Assembly (NCBI GenBank): GCA_037577475.1
Contig: CM075184.1
Span: 12,762,094 to 12,826,093 of the forward strand
Length of the DNA: 64,000 nt
Direction: 5' to 3'
Source: Chaunax sp. Z400
Lineage: Eukaryota > Chordata > Actinopteri > Lophiiformes > Chaunacidae
The translations under genes and the position numbers were made by a program. Shown here in pieces: positions 11,700-23,800 of the stretch. Every line of letters starts with the position of its first letter. The first letter of the stretch is position 1. The notes under the pieces were generated by a model. The model searched no databases. It saw only the letters and a program-made list of their open reading frames with translations, and had not been told where the DNA came from.

Positions 11700-13248
11700 A
11701 TTTAACGTATGTCGGATATTCAAAACCAAAATTTAACATAAAACAAAGACAACCAGAGTAAACAAAATGTTTAAGCTTCAAACGACCATTTTATTTAATA
11801 AAGCAAAACCATTACCCAATACCTTAAATCACTAGTGTGAAAAGGTATTGTCCCCCCCTTGATTTCAATAGCTAGCTGTGCCTCCTTTAGCAGCAACAGC
11901 TGCAACCAAACACCTCTGATAACTGGAGACCAGTCTCTGACATTGCTGTGGTGGAATTTTGTCCCTCTCCTCTTTGCAGAGCTGCTTTAGTGCAGCCACA
12001 CTGGAGGGTTTGTGAGCATGAACGGCTCTTTTCAGGTCCTGCCACAGCATCTCTATGGGGTTCAGGTCCAGACATTGACAAGGCCACTCCAAAAATCCCA
12101 AACTAATTTTATTCCTTTTGAGCCATTCAGAGGTGGATTCTAATGCTTGGGATCACTGTCTTGCTGTATGACCCAGTAGTGCTTGAGCTTCAGCTCACAG
12201 ACTGATGACCTGACGTTCTCCTTTGGATTTTCTGGTCAAGAGTAGAATTCAAGTTTCCCTCAATTATGGCAAATCGTCCTGGCCCTGAAGCAGCAAAGCA
12301 TCCGCACAACATTACACTGACACCTCCATGCGTGACTGTAGGTATAATGATCTTTTAGTGGAACGTTGTGTTTGGTTTACACCACATGTAATGGGACCCC
12401 TGTCCTCCAAACAGTTACATTTTAGCCTCATCAGTCCATAGAATATTCTCCCAAAAGCTCTGAGCGTCATCAAGGTGTGTTGAAGCAAAATTCAGACGTA
12501 CCTTAATGTTCTTCTGGAATAAAAGTGGCTTTCGCCTCATCCCTCTCCCATGGATGCCTATTTTGCCCAGTGTCTTTAGAATAGTGGAACCATGAACACT
12601 GACCTTTATTGAGGTGAGAGAGGTCTGTAGTTCATTGGATGATTTCTTTGAATCTTTTGTGACTTCCTGAATGAGCCTTCGCTGTGCTCTTGGAGGGATT
12701 TTAGCAGGCCGGCCACTTCTGGGAAGGTTCACTGTTTTTCCAAGTCTTCTCCATTTGTAGATAATGTGTCTGACTGTGGATTTGTAGAGTCCCAGAGCCG
12801 TAGAAATAGCTTTGTAACCCTTCACAGACTGATGTAGTTCACCTTCTTCCTCATCTCTTCTGGAATTTCTACAATTTTGGCATGGTGTGCTACTGTTGAG
12901 AACTACTAACCAACTGCATGCTTCTGAGAATGGTCTATTTAAGTGAAGATTTGATTGAACAGGGCAGGTAGTAATCAGGCCTGGGTGTGTCTAGTCCAGC
13001 TGCGACCAGTTATGAATGCAGTTTGGTCGTTTTTTGGATTAATTTCTAAGGGGTCAAATACCTTTTCACACTGGTGATTTAGGTATTGGATAAACTTTTT
13101 GTCTTATTAAATAAAATTACCATTTAAAAGTTGCATTTTGTGTTTACTCAGGTTGCCTTTGTTTTATGCTAAATTTTGTCTGAAGATCCGACATAGTTTA
13201 GTATGAGATACACACAGAAATACACACAATACTTTTTCACACCACTGT
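11700..13248 (-). mobile_element. Tc1/mariner transposon with IR/DR-type inverted repeats, one end lost
   Basis: Long terminal inverted repeats flank a transposase pseudogene. The right repeat (13049-13248) has an outer copy of the motif GTGTGAAAAAGTATT (minus sense) ending at CACTG|TA, and an inner copy GTGTGAAAAGGTATT at about 13060. The left repeat (11700-11855) matches the middle of the right one (ATGTCGGAT, then AACATAAAACAAAG, then TTTTATTTAATAA) and has the inner motif at 11834-11850. The outermost 50 bp or so of the left end are missing or unrecognisable. Two short direct repeats within each inverted repeat is the IR/DR plan of Sleeping Beauty-like elements. It sits inside the znf609 intron downstream of exon 2. 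Confidence 0.88.
11865..12883 (-). pseudogene. Tc1-like transposase, degenerate
   Basis: Reading on the minus strand, an ATG at 12883 gives MPKL and then stops. A clean frame resumes at 12825 with MKGYKAISTALGLYKSTVR, the paired-like helix-turn-helix DNA-binding part, then the linker motif SGRPAKIPPRAQRRLI, and reaches the first catalytic aspartate in ILWTDEAKM (about 12420). The second aspartate is visible in QDSDPKH near 12150 in another frame, and the catalytic glutamate in DLNPIEMLW near 12050. The C-terminus ends at 11865. All three DDE positions survive, but early stops and at least two frame changes make it inactive. A typical member is about 340 residues, which fits the span. Confidence 0.9.
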
Positions 13249-13312
13249 ATACAGCGAGGTGAATCTGGAAATGTTTGTAAATGCTATAGGTTCTTGACGG
13301 ACTCTTTGTGAA

Positions 13313-13985
13313 GTGGGGATGCACCGATATCCGAAGCTGGAAACTGCCTCGCATGGAAGACGACTTTTGGTGGAGTAAAATCCTCATTAATCCACTACGG
13401 GCTAGCCCACTAGCCCACAGTGGGCTAACACTACTAGTCCAAATATCAATGGTGAAGCTGAAGTCCGAAATGCTGTGCAACAAGCAGCTGATGTGCCTTT
13501 TCACAGAGTTTTGCAGCTTTGGCAGTAGAGCCTATGACCTAGTGATGGTTGGGAATTTCATATTTGGGCTCTAGTATGCTGAGAAAGATGACAAAATCCC
13601 AAGTTGGTTGTAGCCGTCTCCTGCTGCTAGCATTAGTGAACTCTCTGAGCCTGGCGCTGTGCTGATTCTTCAGATGTTTAATCAAATTATGTGTATTAAA
13701 GGAGCTATTTTCACACCTCCTCTTGGCAGTTTAACAGAGCATATTTTACAGGCTGCTTTACTTTTGTCATCATTGCTGACATTAAAATATTTCAATAATG
13801 CTGACACTGCTCCTCCTCCGCATACGTGCTCAACAAATAGAGGTTAATGTTATGTTGCGGTGAAGTGCTATCAGGTGCAGTGGTATCCGAGTAATTTTAA
13901 GAGTATGAGTACACGAGCCCAGTATGGAACCGATATTTGATAACTGGTATCGTTGTATCACAAACAAGGAAGTTTGAGAGCTAAA
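13313..13985. mobile_element. possible hAT-type non-autonomous remnant
   Basis: It starts with GGGGATGCACCGATATCCG and ends near CCGATATTTGATAACTGGTATCG. These resemble the GGGATGCACCGAT-type termini common in fish hAT elements. The interior shows no transposase, and no target duplication could be made out. It follows the Tc1 element by about 65 bp. Confidence 0.35.
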
Positions 13986-15084
13986 ACGTTTTACATTCTG
14001 TAATCATATGAAACATTTAGCAATGACTGAATTTGTGTGCACATTTTTGGCACCTGTCTTTCAAGGTCCACCAATTAGAAAATGTATGGAACGATGGTAT
14101 ACTGGGACAAACATGTTTCACCTGTTTTACTTTTACTGTCATTGCAGACTAGTATTCCTCTGATGAAAAGAAGAAAAGACAAGCTGGACGCTAAAAACAC
14201 TGAAATTGAGAGAGTAAACTAATCTTGGAAGCTGTGTGTAAGTGAGATGGACATATTTAAACATCATGTCCATCTCAGAGTAAATCTTTTTTTTACTACT
14301 ATGAGGTTGTTTTCATAAGATAAGCCCTTACCCATGTACATAATCATCAATATGCATGTTTGAGAGCACACGCAAGGCGTAACAATCCGATTCTAAGATT
14401 AGAGAACATTTCTTTTAATCATTTAGTTCTTAAAATTACATTTGTGGAAGGTTTGAAGATTAAAGAACCAGATGCCAAGTAAACTGTGAACCAGTGTTTC
14501 TTCACCAAACACTCCATGAGTTGAGATCATTGGATGCAAATGCCATGTAATGGTGACATTTGGAAATATCAGCATTTTGCAGCAATTTCTTTTTCCCCAT
14601 ATTGTGATTACACACGCCATTTTGATATCCTCTGATTCTACAAGCTGTTTTGATTTTCTATGGCATGTCAGTGAGGGATAAGTGTGTAAACCTTGAAAAT
14701 GTGTGGCATGCATGGTATGCGTCTTTGTCTGCTGAGAAAAAGCAACCAACCCTGGGACATGGACGTTCACATTAAAGGAAAATATAAAAGGCACAACCAA
14801 TTTAAATATTACTGCAACGGCATTTTTATATCCATTCTAACAGCTGTTCAATTATTCAAAAGGATTAAATCATTTTTATACTTTATTTTTGAGTGTTTTG
14901 TTCTGCCTACAAGCTCAAACCAGTTCACATTATAATGAAGGCAGCAGCTAATGGCAGCTGTGGAAAACAATTAGTGTCAAATGGTTTCTTCCTGTAGCAG
15001 AGAGGGTCTCCCTGAGGGCGAGGGCTTCACACAGGCAGAGGCAACAATGTAGAAATCACAACAGTAATGAACTGAGGCTAAAAA

Positions 15085-15105
15085 TATTATTATTATTATT
15101 ATTAT
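15085..15105 (+). repeat. (ATT)n microsatellite
   Basis: Seven ATT units. Confidence 0.85.
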
Positions 15106-15519
15106 ATATGATCATTTCTGAACATTTCATTATCAACATGTTCTCCACATGTGATTCCATAAAGGCTGTGATCAAAAACTGAGTAATTTAGTGATTACGT
15201 TTAACATAAATCTGATTAATTTATGTATATAAAAGGTGTAACAGTGTTGATTTTTTTTTAATATTCTATATTGAGTTCAATTATTTTGCGAAGCCCTACA
15301 ATGAAACCCTGATAAAATGCTTCCCTTGATATGAGCAGGAGGCGGGTTGTGCTTGAACAGCACTAATTTGTGTCGTCTGACCACCCAATTAATTAGAATT
15401 ATTGCATTAAAATGATAAAATAATATCGTTGTACACAAGGCGATAGTTTTGTGAAAGAGAGAGCTAGAGAGAGAGGTTCAACACCCGACCTCTTTTGCAC
15501 CTCTGCACAGGAAAGGCAA

Positions 15520-15576
15520 GTGTGTTGGATTGTTGTTCGTGTGTTGGATTGTTGTTGGTGTGTTGGATTGTTGGTT
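15520..15576 (+). repeat. 19-bp tandem repeat, three copies
   Basis: The unit GTGTGTTGGATTGTTGTTG is repeated three times, with a C/G change at the last base of the first unit and changes at the end of the third. Confidence 0.9.
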
Positions 15577-18500
15577 TCAAATACTTACAAAAGTGGTTGG
15601 ACACAGACGCCCATAATCTGACATCATGAAGATGACAGATTAGACGGGCATATTAATACATCGCTGATGTCTACACGTAGTATAAATATATAAATACCCA
15701 ACATATACAGTATGTTTGTGCAATGTATCAAGACCTGACTCGTCTGACCAATCGAACAAGCACTTCAGCTCACCATTAACACAAAGACATGTTTTTAAAA
15801 AAAATCCTACCGTTCAAATATTTCCACGACTACATTTAACAACTTTGCTCATCTCCATGGTATTGGCTTTACCAGAACATGGACAGGTAAGCTATCAGCC
15901 TCACTTCCCACTGAGTTTCTCCATGTAATTTACTCCCCTTGTTAAAATAAGTCACAATCTCTCTTCTATTCCAGCAGCTTTAAAATGGCACTACTTAAAA
16001 GGAATGTGCTCTCACACAAAGGCAACAATCAGTCAGGCATAGGCAAAGAGAAAATACTCAAGCTAGCACTAATGAAATCCTCCACTCTCCGAGCCGAACA
16101 TCAGCAGCTACGCAGAGCAGTGGCTCAGCCCATTCACTCAAGTGCAGCCTTTCCTTTCTCTTTTCCCTTTTCAAAGTAACATTGCCAATGTAATTTTCCA
16201 TGAGAGCTACTTCATTTATCAAGGCCAGTGGCACATTGAGGCAGCTGACGAAGGCCTTATACTCCTCTAGATTTGTATAATGAGAGGTGGGAGATTGAGA
16301 CACACTCAGAGGTGGTTAGCACTTGTACGAAGGAAGTAGAGATGATTTATTCAGCATTCGAGAGCCAATGCTTTGGGGAGCTTTAACTTAGGACACAGAC
16401 AATGTAGCCACGCTATTACACTTCTACCACAGAGAACAAGACTGCTGCTGAGACGCATACTGATTAATGCTTGAATTACAATGATCATGTGACAGCTCGT
16501 CGCGCTGTAAAAATGCAGACTGATTTCCGAGTCTACTTCCCAAAAGTAATGGTTTTCTTAAATATCGTAATTATACTATTCAAACTATGGACAATATCAA
16601 CAGCAGTGAAACGTTTACACAGCTATTTGATAGTCGTAAGAAAAAGTTCTATATATTTATTCTGACATATCATGGGGTGAAAAGGTGAGATAAAAAAAAA
16701 GAACAATATGGAGATTAAGTTATTTCTCGAATTTATAACATTTTAAGGCCATGAGGATGAAATAAATGGGAAAGAGAATATTTAACCTCAACACCTTAAA
16801 GGTTGTTTTTAATCACATGAGCAATTAGTAAGTGGGACCCCTGATCCCGCCACAGGGCAATCATGAATTTGATCATGAATCATTTTATGCAGGCTGCCAA
16901 AATAATCCAGTGGACACCGAACACTAGCTACTCTGGTAAGTAAAGGAAGAAATGGGACTCTACCATCACATCTTGGACAAAATCAGTCATCTGAAATGTT
17001 TATTTTAAGCACGGGGATCATGATTTTGGCTGATGTTCTGGTGGAGTTTAGGAGGGGACGTCTCAGTCAGACAGAGACTGTTTGAGACTTAAGTGATCAT
17101 GTTTTACCAGTTTACATGGCTGTGAAATGTTTGCCAATGCCAGCACAGTTCCAGTTCAAAGGGCATGTTCACCACAGTACACAAGCTAGTTAATATAGAT
17201 TTTGTAACTAAGGTACATTTGAAGAAGTGTTAGCAAACACTTGTCACTCATACCGAGCAACCTGTCAGAATGGCTTTCTTAAGGACGGCCCTTGGCTGCA
17301 ATTTTTGTGTAGTGGCCAAACTTGGAACTGCAGGTTGTATGACATGGTTCCGTAAGACTTTTCCACCAAACATAATCTTTCAAAAAGGTAATTGCTGTAA
17401 AATAACAACAGAGAAACATTCCTGAGTGTACCAACCTCGGAAACGGATCTTTGTTATCATAATCATAATTCAAGCCACTGGATCGATGACACTTTTACAA
17501 GCTGCAAAGAGTCGGATCAACAGATTAACCTTGAGAACCTTTGGGTTATCTGTCTGGTGAGCAATTTTCAATCAAGTCTTAACACATGGTATCCAGTTCG
17601 TCTCTATTATAACAACTCGTTTTCTCACAATATCTAATCTCTCCGTAACTTTGCCTTTTAACAGCTCCTTGTGTGACTCACACGAGGTAGGCTGTTGGTA
17701 TGAGCCTGTCATTTGCCAACTATTTCAGTCGGCATTCTCCTCCCCTTCCACTATCTGTGTGTTACTATTCAAAAACCCCACAGGTATGTGAAGCAGCCAC
17801 CTCTGAGCTTGGAACCTACATGCTGAAAATGGCTGAAGACATTTGACAAATATTTAGATGGTGCAATAGAGCAGGCCTAGTTGGTTCTTTTGCAGTGATT
17901 TTGTCATTTTAATGCAAGGGCTTGCCTCTCCAACAAAACAAGCCCTTAACTCTATTTTAGGAGGGCTTCATCTATGCATCCTGGGCTTAGCACCAGCCAA
18001 TACGATTGTGATTGCTTTCAAGCAACATAAACAGGCCAGAGTGTTATTTTCTTCTATCCTAGAACATTAATGGGTAGGGCGTTTCTTTCTTTCACAGCAC
18101 TATAATAGAGTGTGTATATATGTGGTCATGCAAGAAGAACCAGTTCCAAAAATTATAATTCTGTCTCATTCAAATCCTAATGAGTAGCAATTATCAACCT
18201 CATTAGTGTCAACATCAGGTGTTGATCCATCCTTACTTTTATTGTGCTTGACCCTGTTCTGCTGCTGTGTTGCAACAGCCTGTTTCTCCATGCTGAGGTT
18301 AACACCACAAACTGATTTACAGTGCACAGATGATATAGACGGTTTACATGGGGATTTTGTTTAGATAGGTAGAAAGAAATCATTCTTTAATGGACTTTCA
18401 CTGAATCCATTAACAGAGGTTATCAGCCTAAAAGCTGCTCTTCAAAGCAAAGCCGATGTCTGCTGTGATATTCTCAGATCCTTTTTTTTTTTAAACATCA

Positions 18501-19993
18501 TGCTTTCAAGGATACTTTTCACCGTCTAGCTACATAAAGGCAGTAATGACCGCTCTCCTTTATTCAGTGCTGTCAACCGATTCATGTGGTTCTCACTCAA
18601 AAGCCTTTTCATTCTAAATACATAATGATTGCAAAGACTTTCCAGTAATTTCCTTTTAAATCAGTCAGTCTGGGAGACTCCACAGCTTGTGTTCCTGGCT
18701 GGTTGTCCTGGATTTAAGGAATCAAACAGGCTTCCTCACAGCTCACAGCCCATCCCCCACGCCACTTTCAGAGCAGCAGGGAAAACGACGAAGGCGTGCT
18801 TTGCACCAGCTCCCTCCCCCACGCACTGTTCCACTAGGCATTGCTGGGGCTTGTGGGATTAAGAATGGAACACGATGACAGACAAAAACAGTCCTCAGCA
18901 CCTCCCTGCTCTGCTGTCTTTTATACTGCCAGAGCATGAGGCTGCTATGAGGCATACAATAGACACAGTGATAGATCAACTCTGTGAGTGAACAAGATAA
19001 GTGTGGGTGAATAGACACACAAATCTTTATATTGTTCTTGTAAGATAATGTCAGCGCTGATATTATGTGAGGAAAAATTGTGAAACACGACGTGACATTT
19101 ACACCACCTCACTAATGCCTTTTATAATTTTCTTGATACATTTTTTTCATGGTTATTTTAAACTGATGCTGGTTTGAATTTATTTTACACATTGCATATG
19201 AATATTTTATAAGATGGATGCATTCTTTTAAAGTCAAGCCTCGGCTGTCATGAAGGGAAGAGAAAACACCACGGCTTCATGCAGCTGGTCTCAGCATCGT
19301 AGTTGTCAAGGGTGCCCTTATTTACCATGTGCTAATAAAAGAAAAAAACCAGCAGTAGGTCTTTTTATGCATCACTTGTGAGGCAGCTTCAGGGAATAGA
19401 GAGTATCTCCTAGCCTGCTGTAAGTGACAGGCAATCACAAAGCACAACTTCAAGAGCCTTACAGCGTTTGGTTCCATTGTGTCTAATTTATTTATTTATA
19501 CCACGATAATTAATCTGATGAAAGCCTGTATTGTTTCAAAGATATTTTTCACTGACAACTCCACAGTTGCCTGTTGTTGTTGGCTTTTGGATAAGAAAGT
19601 GAAAACTAAGTTGTTGCTAACACATTTTAACAACTGTGAGTTCTGAGCACAAGTTTAACAGCACTCACTAAAAAGCCTCCTAAATGAGGGCCAGCTAACA
19701 TAGCTTCATTTAGAGTATAACCTTTGAAACAGTTGTAGATGTTTGCTATAAGAAACTGATTAGCAGAATAATTTACGCTTTTGATACAAATGTATTTAAA
19801 GCTTATGTTACTAACAGTAACTTTACAAACATTAGGATGATGTTGCAAAATGAGTCTGCCAATTGACAATTCCCTAATAAAAACTTATAGTTAATAATTT
19901 CCTTTGACAAACAAACACAATCCAGGACTAATCAGTGAAATAATGCAACACGACATCAAACGAAACCAGAGAGCATTAAACTGAAACACGTAC

Positions 19994-20746
19994 CTTTTCA
20001 TTTTTCACCTTCTTTAATGTCTTGCATTCACTATTCCCATTTTCCACCTCCTCTGGTTCAGTTTTTGTGGTCAATGCTGGTACTATCCCAACAGGTTCAA
20101 GTGCAATATTCCCCATTTGATTGGCTTCTGCCAAGTCTGTTGATTGTGTGTTCTCAAAGGACGTATTACGACTATTCCCCAGAGCAATTTGGGCTTGAGA
20201 CACAACATCCTTCTCCGTGGCAGCTATTGCCACGACTGGGGCTCCATCTGTTTTGTCTTTCTTGCTTTTCCCACTAGCCCCTTCCTTCTCTTTTTTACCA
20301 CTCAGAACACCTCTGGAGGCTTTGCCCCCTTTTTCCATGTTTTTTCCAGAGGTGGAATTATTGCCAGCAGCTCCTGCACTTGCTGCTGTGCCTGTTGGCT
20401 CCCCTTGAGTCCGAGTTTCTTTTTTGCCCCCATCTCCAGAAGAAGCTTTGCTACTATTGTCTTTAGAGTTCTTACTGCGCTTGTATTTGGATTTGCTTTC
20501 CTTGCCTTGAGGGCCAGACACTGGACTAACAAACCTGATGTTGTCTGGCAATGCTGCCACTGCACTGGGTGGTGCTGCCATGCCGTCCTTGGTGCCAGAC
20601 ATCTCAAGTTTGTCCTTCTCTAAATCAGCGTCAAGGTCAATAATCAGATTTCCAACACCGATATCCCACTCATCCCCGCTGTCGTAAGTGTCCACCGCAT
20701 TAGAGTCCACACCTTTCCCGCCTGCAGTGCCACCACTTAGGGACAT
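19994..20746 (-). CDS. znf609: znf609 orthologue, first coding exon (N-terminal 251 residues)
   Basis: This is the 5' coding part of a zinc finger protein 609 orthologue, a large nuclear protein linked in mammals to NIPBL/Integrator-dependent transcription. The product begins MSLSGGTAGGKGVD. At about residues 19-44 it has the acidic block TYDSGDEWDIGVGNLIIDL followed by DADLEKD, the hallmark of the ZNF608/ZNF609 pair. The next stretch, KLEMSG...LPDNIRFVSPV, fits ZNF609 better than ZNF608. After that comes a long low-complexity Ser/Gly/Lys region with basic clusters (KYKRSK, SGKKEKE, KSKKDK) that may serve in nuclear import, and the exon ends in LKKVKNEK. The zinc finger lies in later exons outside the window. 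The exon ends in phase 0 at AAG|GTACGT, the same protein position as I recall for human. I chose the ATG at 20746 because it matches the family start and has A at -3. The open frame upstream of it has no ATG before a stop. The a or b paralogue cannot be decided. Confidence 0.93.
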
Positions 20747-20747
20747 T

Positions 20748-20858
20748 TTAGTGCCAACGGCCCAGGTTTGCCTCAGTGACGTCCGACACCCTCTCAGACG
20801 GTTGGGACTCAGGGGCAAGGGTTAGAGAATCCTCACGGTCTACTTGTTCCTGTCCCAT
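20748..20858 (-). CDS. upstream ORF, 36 codons, in the znf609 5' UTR
   Basis: An ATG at 20858 opens a 36-codon frame beginning MGQEQVDRED and ending NLGRWH. Its TAA at 20750-20748 lies one nucleotide before the main ATG, in a different frame. The whole ORF is within exon 2, so it would be present in every transcript that uses this exon. Termination so close to the main start suggests control by reinitiation or leaky scanning. That is inference from position only, and no translation evidence is available. Confidence 0.4.
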   Translation of the reverse strand: MGQEQVDREDSLTLAPESQPSERVSDVTEANLGRWH

Positions 20859-20868
20859 TTATCCACAT
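20833..20868 (-). CDS. short upstream ORF, 11 codons, in the znf609 5' UTR
   Basis: The first ATG of the exon is at 20868, six nucleotides after the acceptor. It reads 11 codons (MWINGTGTSRP) to TGA at 20835-20833. It overlaps the 36-codon uORF in another frame. The same TGA is the one met by a ribosome that reads the main frame across a back-splice junction. Confidence 0.35.
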   Translation of the reverse strand: MWINGTGTSRP

Positions 20869-20874
20869 TTCGCC

Positions 20875-23800
20875 CTAGAAAGAAAAGAGAAAATAATTAT
20901 ATTAGTCTAATAATTCTGACACAAATAGTAAGACTAGGGCACTGCCATCGCACAACAGAACATTTCATTAGGTACAAAAAAAATCTTTTGATCGTGAGCC
21001 AGTAATTCTCTGCGCAAACCACTATGGTAATACCCACTGGTGTGACAGCACTGCTCCGAAACCCTCTCTTCATAATCACTTCCCACAGTCGTCATGGCAA
21101 CCATGGGAAATGTAGCTTAAATCCTGCTTTGACAGCCAAGGTGGCCCCACTGTTCTGAATGACTGGCTCCCTTTTCACAAGGCACTGCTGATAGTGTCAC
21201 TGCTGATAAATAAGGAGTAGATGGCCCCACACCCCCCCGCATGGGTTATGGAGCTGTGTCTTTTCAACTCGAGAACACATCGGTAATCTTGCATTAACAG
21301 AGGAGCTTAAAACATGAATGAACCAGTGTATGCCTCAGGGGAACATTGTTTGCTGTATTTGCTTACACTGTATAACCCAAAGGTCACCATGTTTCATACC
21401 TTTCAGTGAATGAATTCAAGGACAGGTCCCTGGTGTAAATTTGGAAATACTGAAGATCATCATGGATACAAAAGAGCTTAACTTGTGTCTTCAAAATGGG
21501 ACAAATCAGAATTGTTTTTTAAAAGATTGAAGGTCAGCTTTTTGTTTGTATCTGCAAAGCTTTCTTTGTTTCATCTGTGATTGACAGCAGAGTAACAGGA
21601 AAAACCTGAACATCAGCTCGTTGGTTTGTGTGTTCGTCATTGGTAACAGACTTTGAAAGGCTCTCTTACAAATGTGTTTTTTATAGTACAGTTAAGTTTA
21701 AATTAAATCATGCTAAAACATTTTCTTAATGTAAATCACATAATTTTATAGTTTTCTTTTGTGAATAACACATGCTATTTAAATACAGTTTGCATTGGGA
21801 ACTAAATCCTTACGAATACTGTTCTTTAGTATTCATCTTTAGCAGCCAACAATTACTTTAATTAAAAAGAAATACAGCCAAAGGTGTTTAGAATAGTAAA
21901 AATCTTCTGTGAGAACAAATGTTGGAGATAAACATATTGATTAATGACAAAAATGAAGAATGCAATTTCAATGCAAAATCTGTTATAAGTGATACAATGT
22001 GCTAATAAACATTCCTGGTTCAATACAATATTCATTTCGTAGATTCATTTAATTGTATACCACTTCTAACTATGATAAATGGTGCTGTAAATCTATATTA
22101 CAAAACGATATTATATTGTTTCTTTCAACAGTGACACCATTTGATGAAATCACAAATTCTACTGATACAATTTCTGGTTGATCATTGCCTCCTTTCACAC
22201 AAGTTTTACAATAAAGTTTTTTTTATTTTATTTTTTTATCACAGTCAATCCTTGCTGTGAGATTTTAACAAGGCTCCAGGGTAAAATCGTTTTAGTCATA
22301 CATGCAGTTAAAAATCTGTTTTGTGCAACTAAACATTTTTATTGGTCGCATCTGTGCACCTAAAATCCTGCAGGTCTCATATATGACAAACATATTTTCT
22401 GTACATATGGGGGATTCTATGTACGTCTTGAACATGTGCCATGCATGCAATGAAATATTAACATCCACATTTTCATGACTTATTGACAAACTGACCTGTG
22501 GAGATTTACTGCATCTTAAAGAAAATGGTGTGATAAAGTGAAGATATTTCCACACATTTTAATAATCAAATAGGAGAACTGCTGTAAATATCAAGCTCCA
22601 CGTTAAAGTGTTGGATATTTAACGTCTTCTTTATTTGTTAAACATGCAAAACAACAGCATCCGAACAGATACACGTAGGGGATATTAGACTATTTTATGC
22701 TTTGTTACTGTAGGTAGTATAATTTAATTAATATCTCTATAATGGAAGCACTCAAAGAAATATCTGTTAACACCTTTACCTTGTCATGATACAGTTTGTT
22801 TAAAAGCCCAGTGAAATCTTCCACAGGATGTAAAGACAGACAGAAAATACAACTACTGTATTGACTGTTCAAATACACACAATACACATGCTAGCGCTCT
22901 ACTCTTTAAGCTGGGTTGTTCCAACTGACTGACAGAAAGGCAGTCATCTTGCACGATCACTCAACACTCATCACTCAATAGTGCAACAGTCAGTTCAGAG
23001 GCCATTCATTCCACCCTCTGTAGTTACAGAGGTAAAACAATCACTTGATCACCATGCCTGCTTATTCCTCACAGATGGCTCCCTAAAGGAACAACAGTCA
23101 CTGGCAGGTTTTGGAGGGTGGAGTGACGCAGCTGTCCCTGTTTGACTGGGTAAACAGTTGTGAGGTCTAATTTGTCCAACACCTCCACAAAAGAGAGGTT
23201 GTAACTCTATCGGCAGTTGACCTACTGTACTGCCCTTAGCTAGAACTGCAGCACAAGCCCTTTAGAAAAAGCCCAGCCGAGGAAATATCCCAGCGAGTGC
23301 CCCGTTGAGCGAAAGGCATGCAGGCTGTGCAACTCCCAGAGTGCTTGTCCTTTTTTCTCACAGATCCAGTTTCATTCAGCAATCTATCACAGAGGCCCCA
23401 TGAGTTGCAATGAAAGTGCAGAAAACGATAGGGGAAGGAGACTTCTGGTCGATTGGCTGTGGAATACAACAAAATCAGACTTGGTGTAATATAGTTTTCT
23501 GCATAGGTCTATTTAAACCAGCATCTGTGCATAAAATATAAATGTCAATGCTCAACTGTGTTGAGGTACAGGAAACAACACTGGACTTATTCATCCAATT
23601 TTACTAACTGCTTAAATGTGACAAGCAAAGGTGTTTGATCCCGATGAGGTGCAAAGGAAACGTGAAAAATTACAACAGAGGCGAGGGGCGACGGTATATG
23701 TGAACATCACTGTTAGCAAGACAAATGCAGTCGAATCTCTAAAATGCATGGGATTAACTAAATATACATTTATTTTACTCTACAGCAAAAACAATTAGAG

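Larger units (their letters stand above)
13986..19993. other. presumed znf609 intron adjoining the exon 2 donor; next exon not found
   Basis: I looked for the next ZNF609 exon (recognisable by GIVWQETEDG and VTWRNKTYVGTLLDC-type residues) on the minus strand and saw none. Only the simple repeats at 15085 and 15520 stand out. Confidence 0.5.
19994..20874 (-). other. znf609: znf609 exon 2 (881 nt), with 128 nt of 5' UTR
   Basis: Exon limits are read from splice sites. The acceptor is a pyrimidine-rich tract ending TTTTCTTTCTAG at 20875-20876, and the donor is AAAAG|GTACGTG with GT at 19993-19992. The exon starts at 20874 with GGCGAAATGTGG and holds 128 nt of 5' UTR followed by 753 coding nt. 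Its mammalian counterpart (about 0.87 kb) is the single exon that back-splices into circ-ZNF609, and the matching size and limits make the same fate possible here. The exon length is not a multiple of three, so translation across a back-splice changes frame relative to the ATG. Confidence 0.88.

Noticed and set aside
20144..20623. 159-codon plus-strand frame
   Set aside because: It is the antisense shadow of the znf609 exon; its composition follows from the Ser/Lys/Gly codons on the other strand.
20747..20818. N-terminal extension of the znf609 frame upstream of MSLSGG
   Set aside because: The extension begins at a TTG, no ATG precedes the upstream TAA, and the family start is the ATG at 20746.
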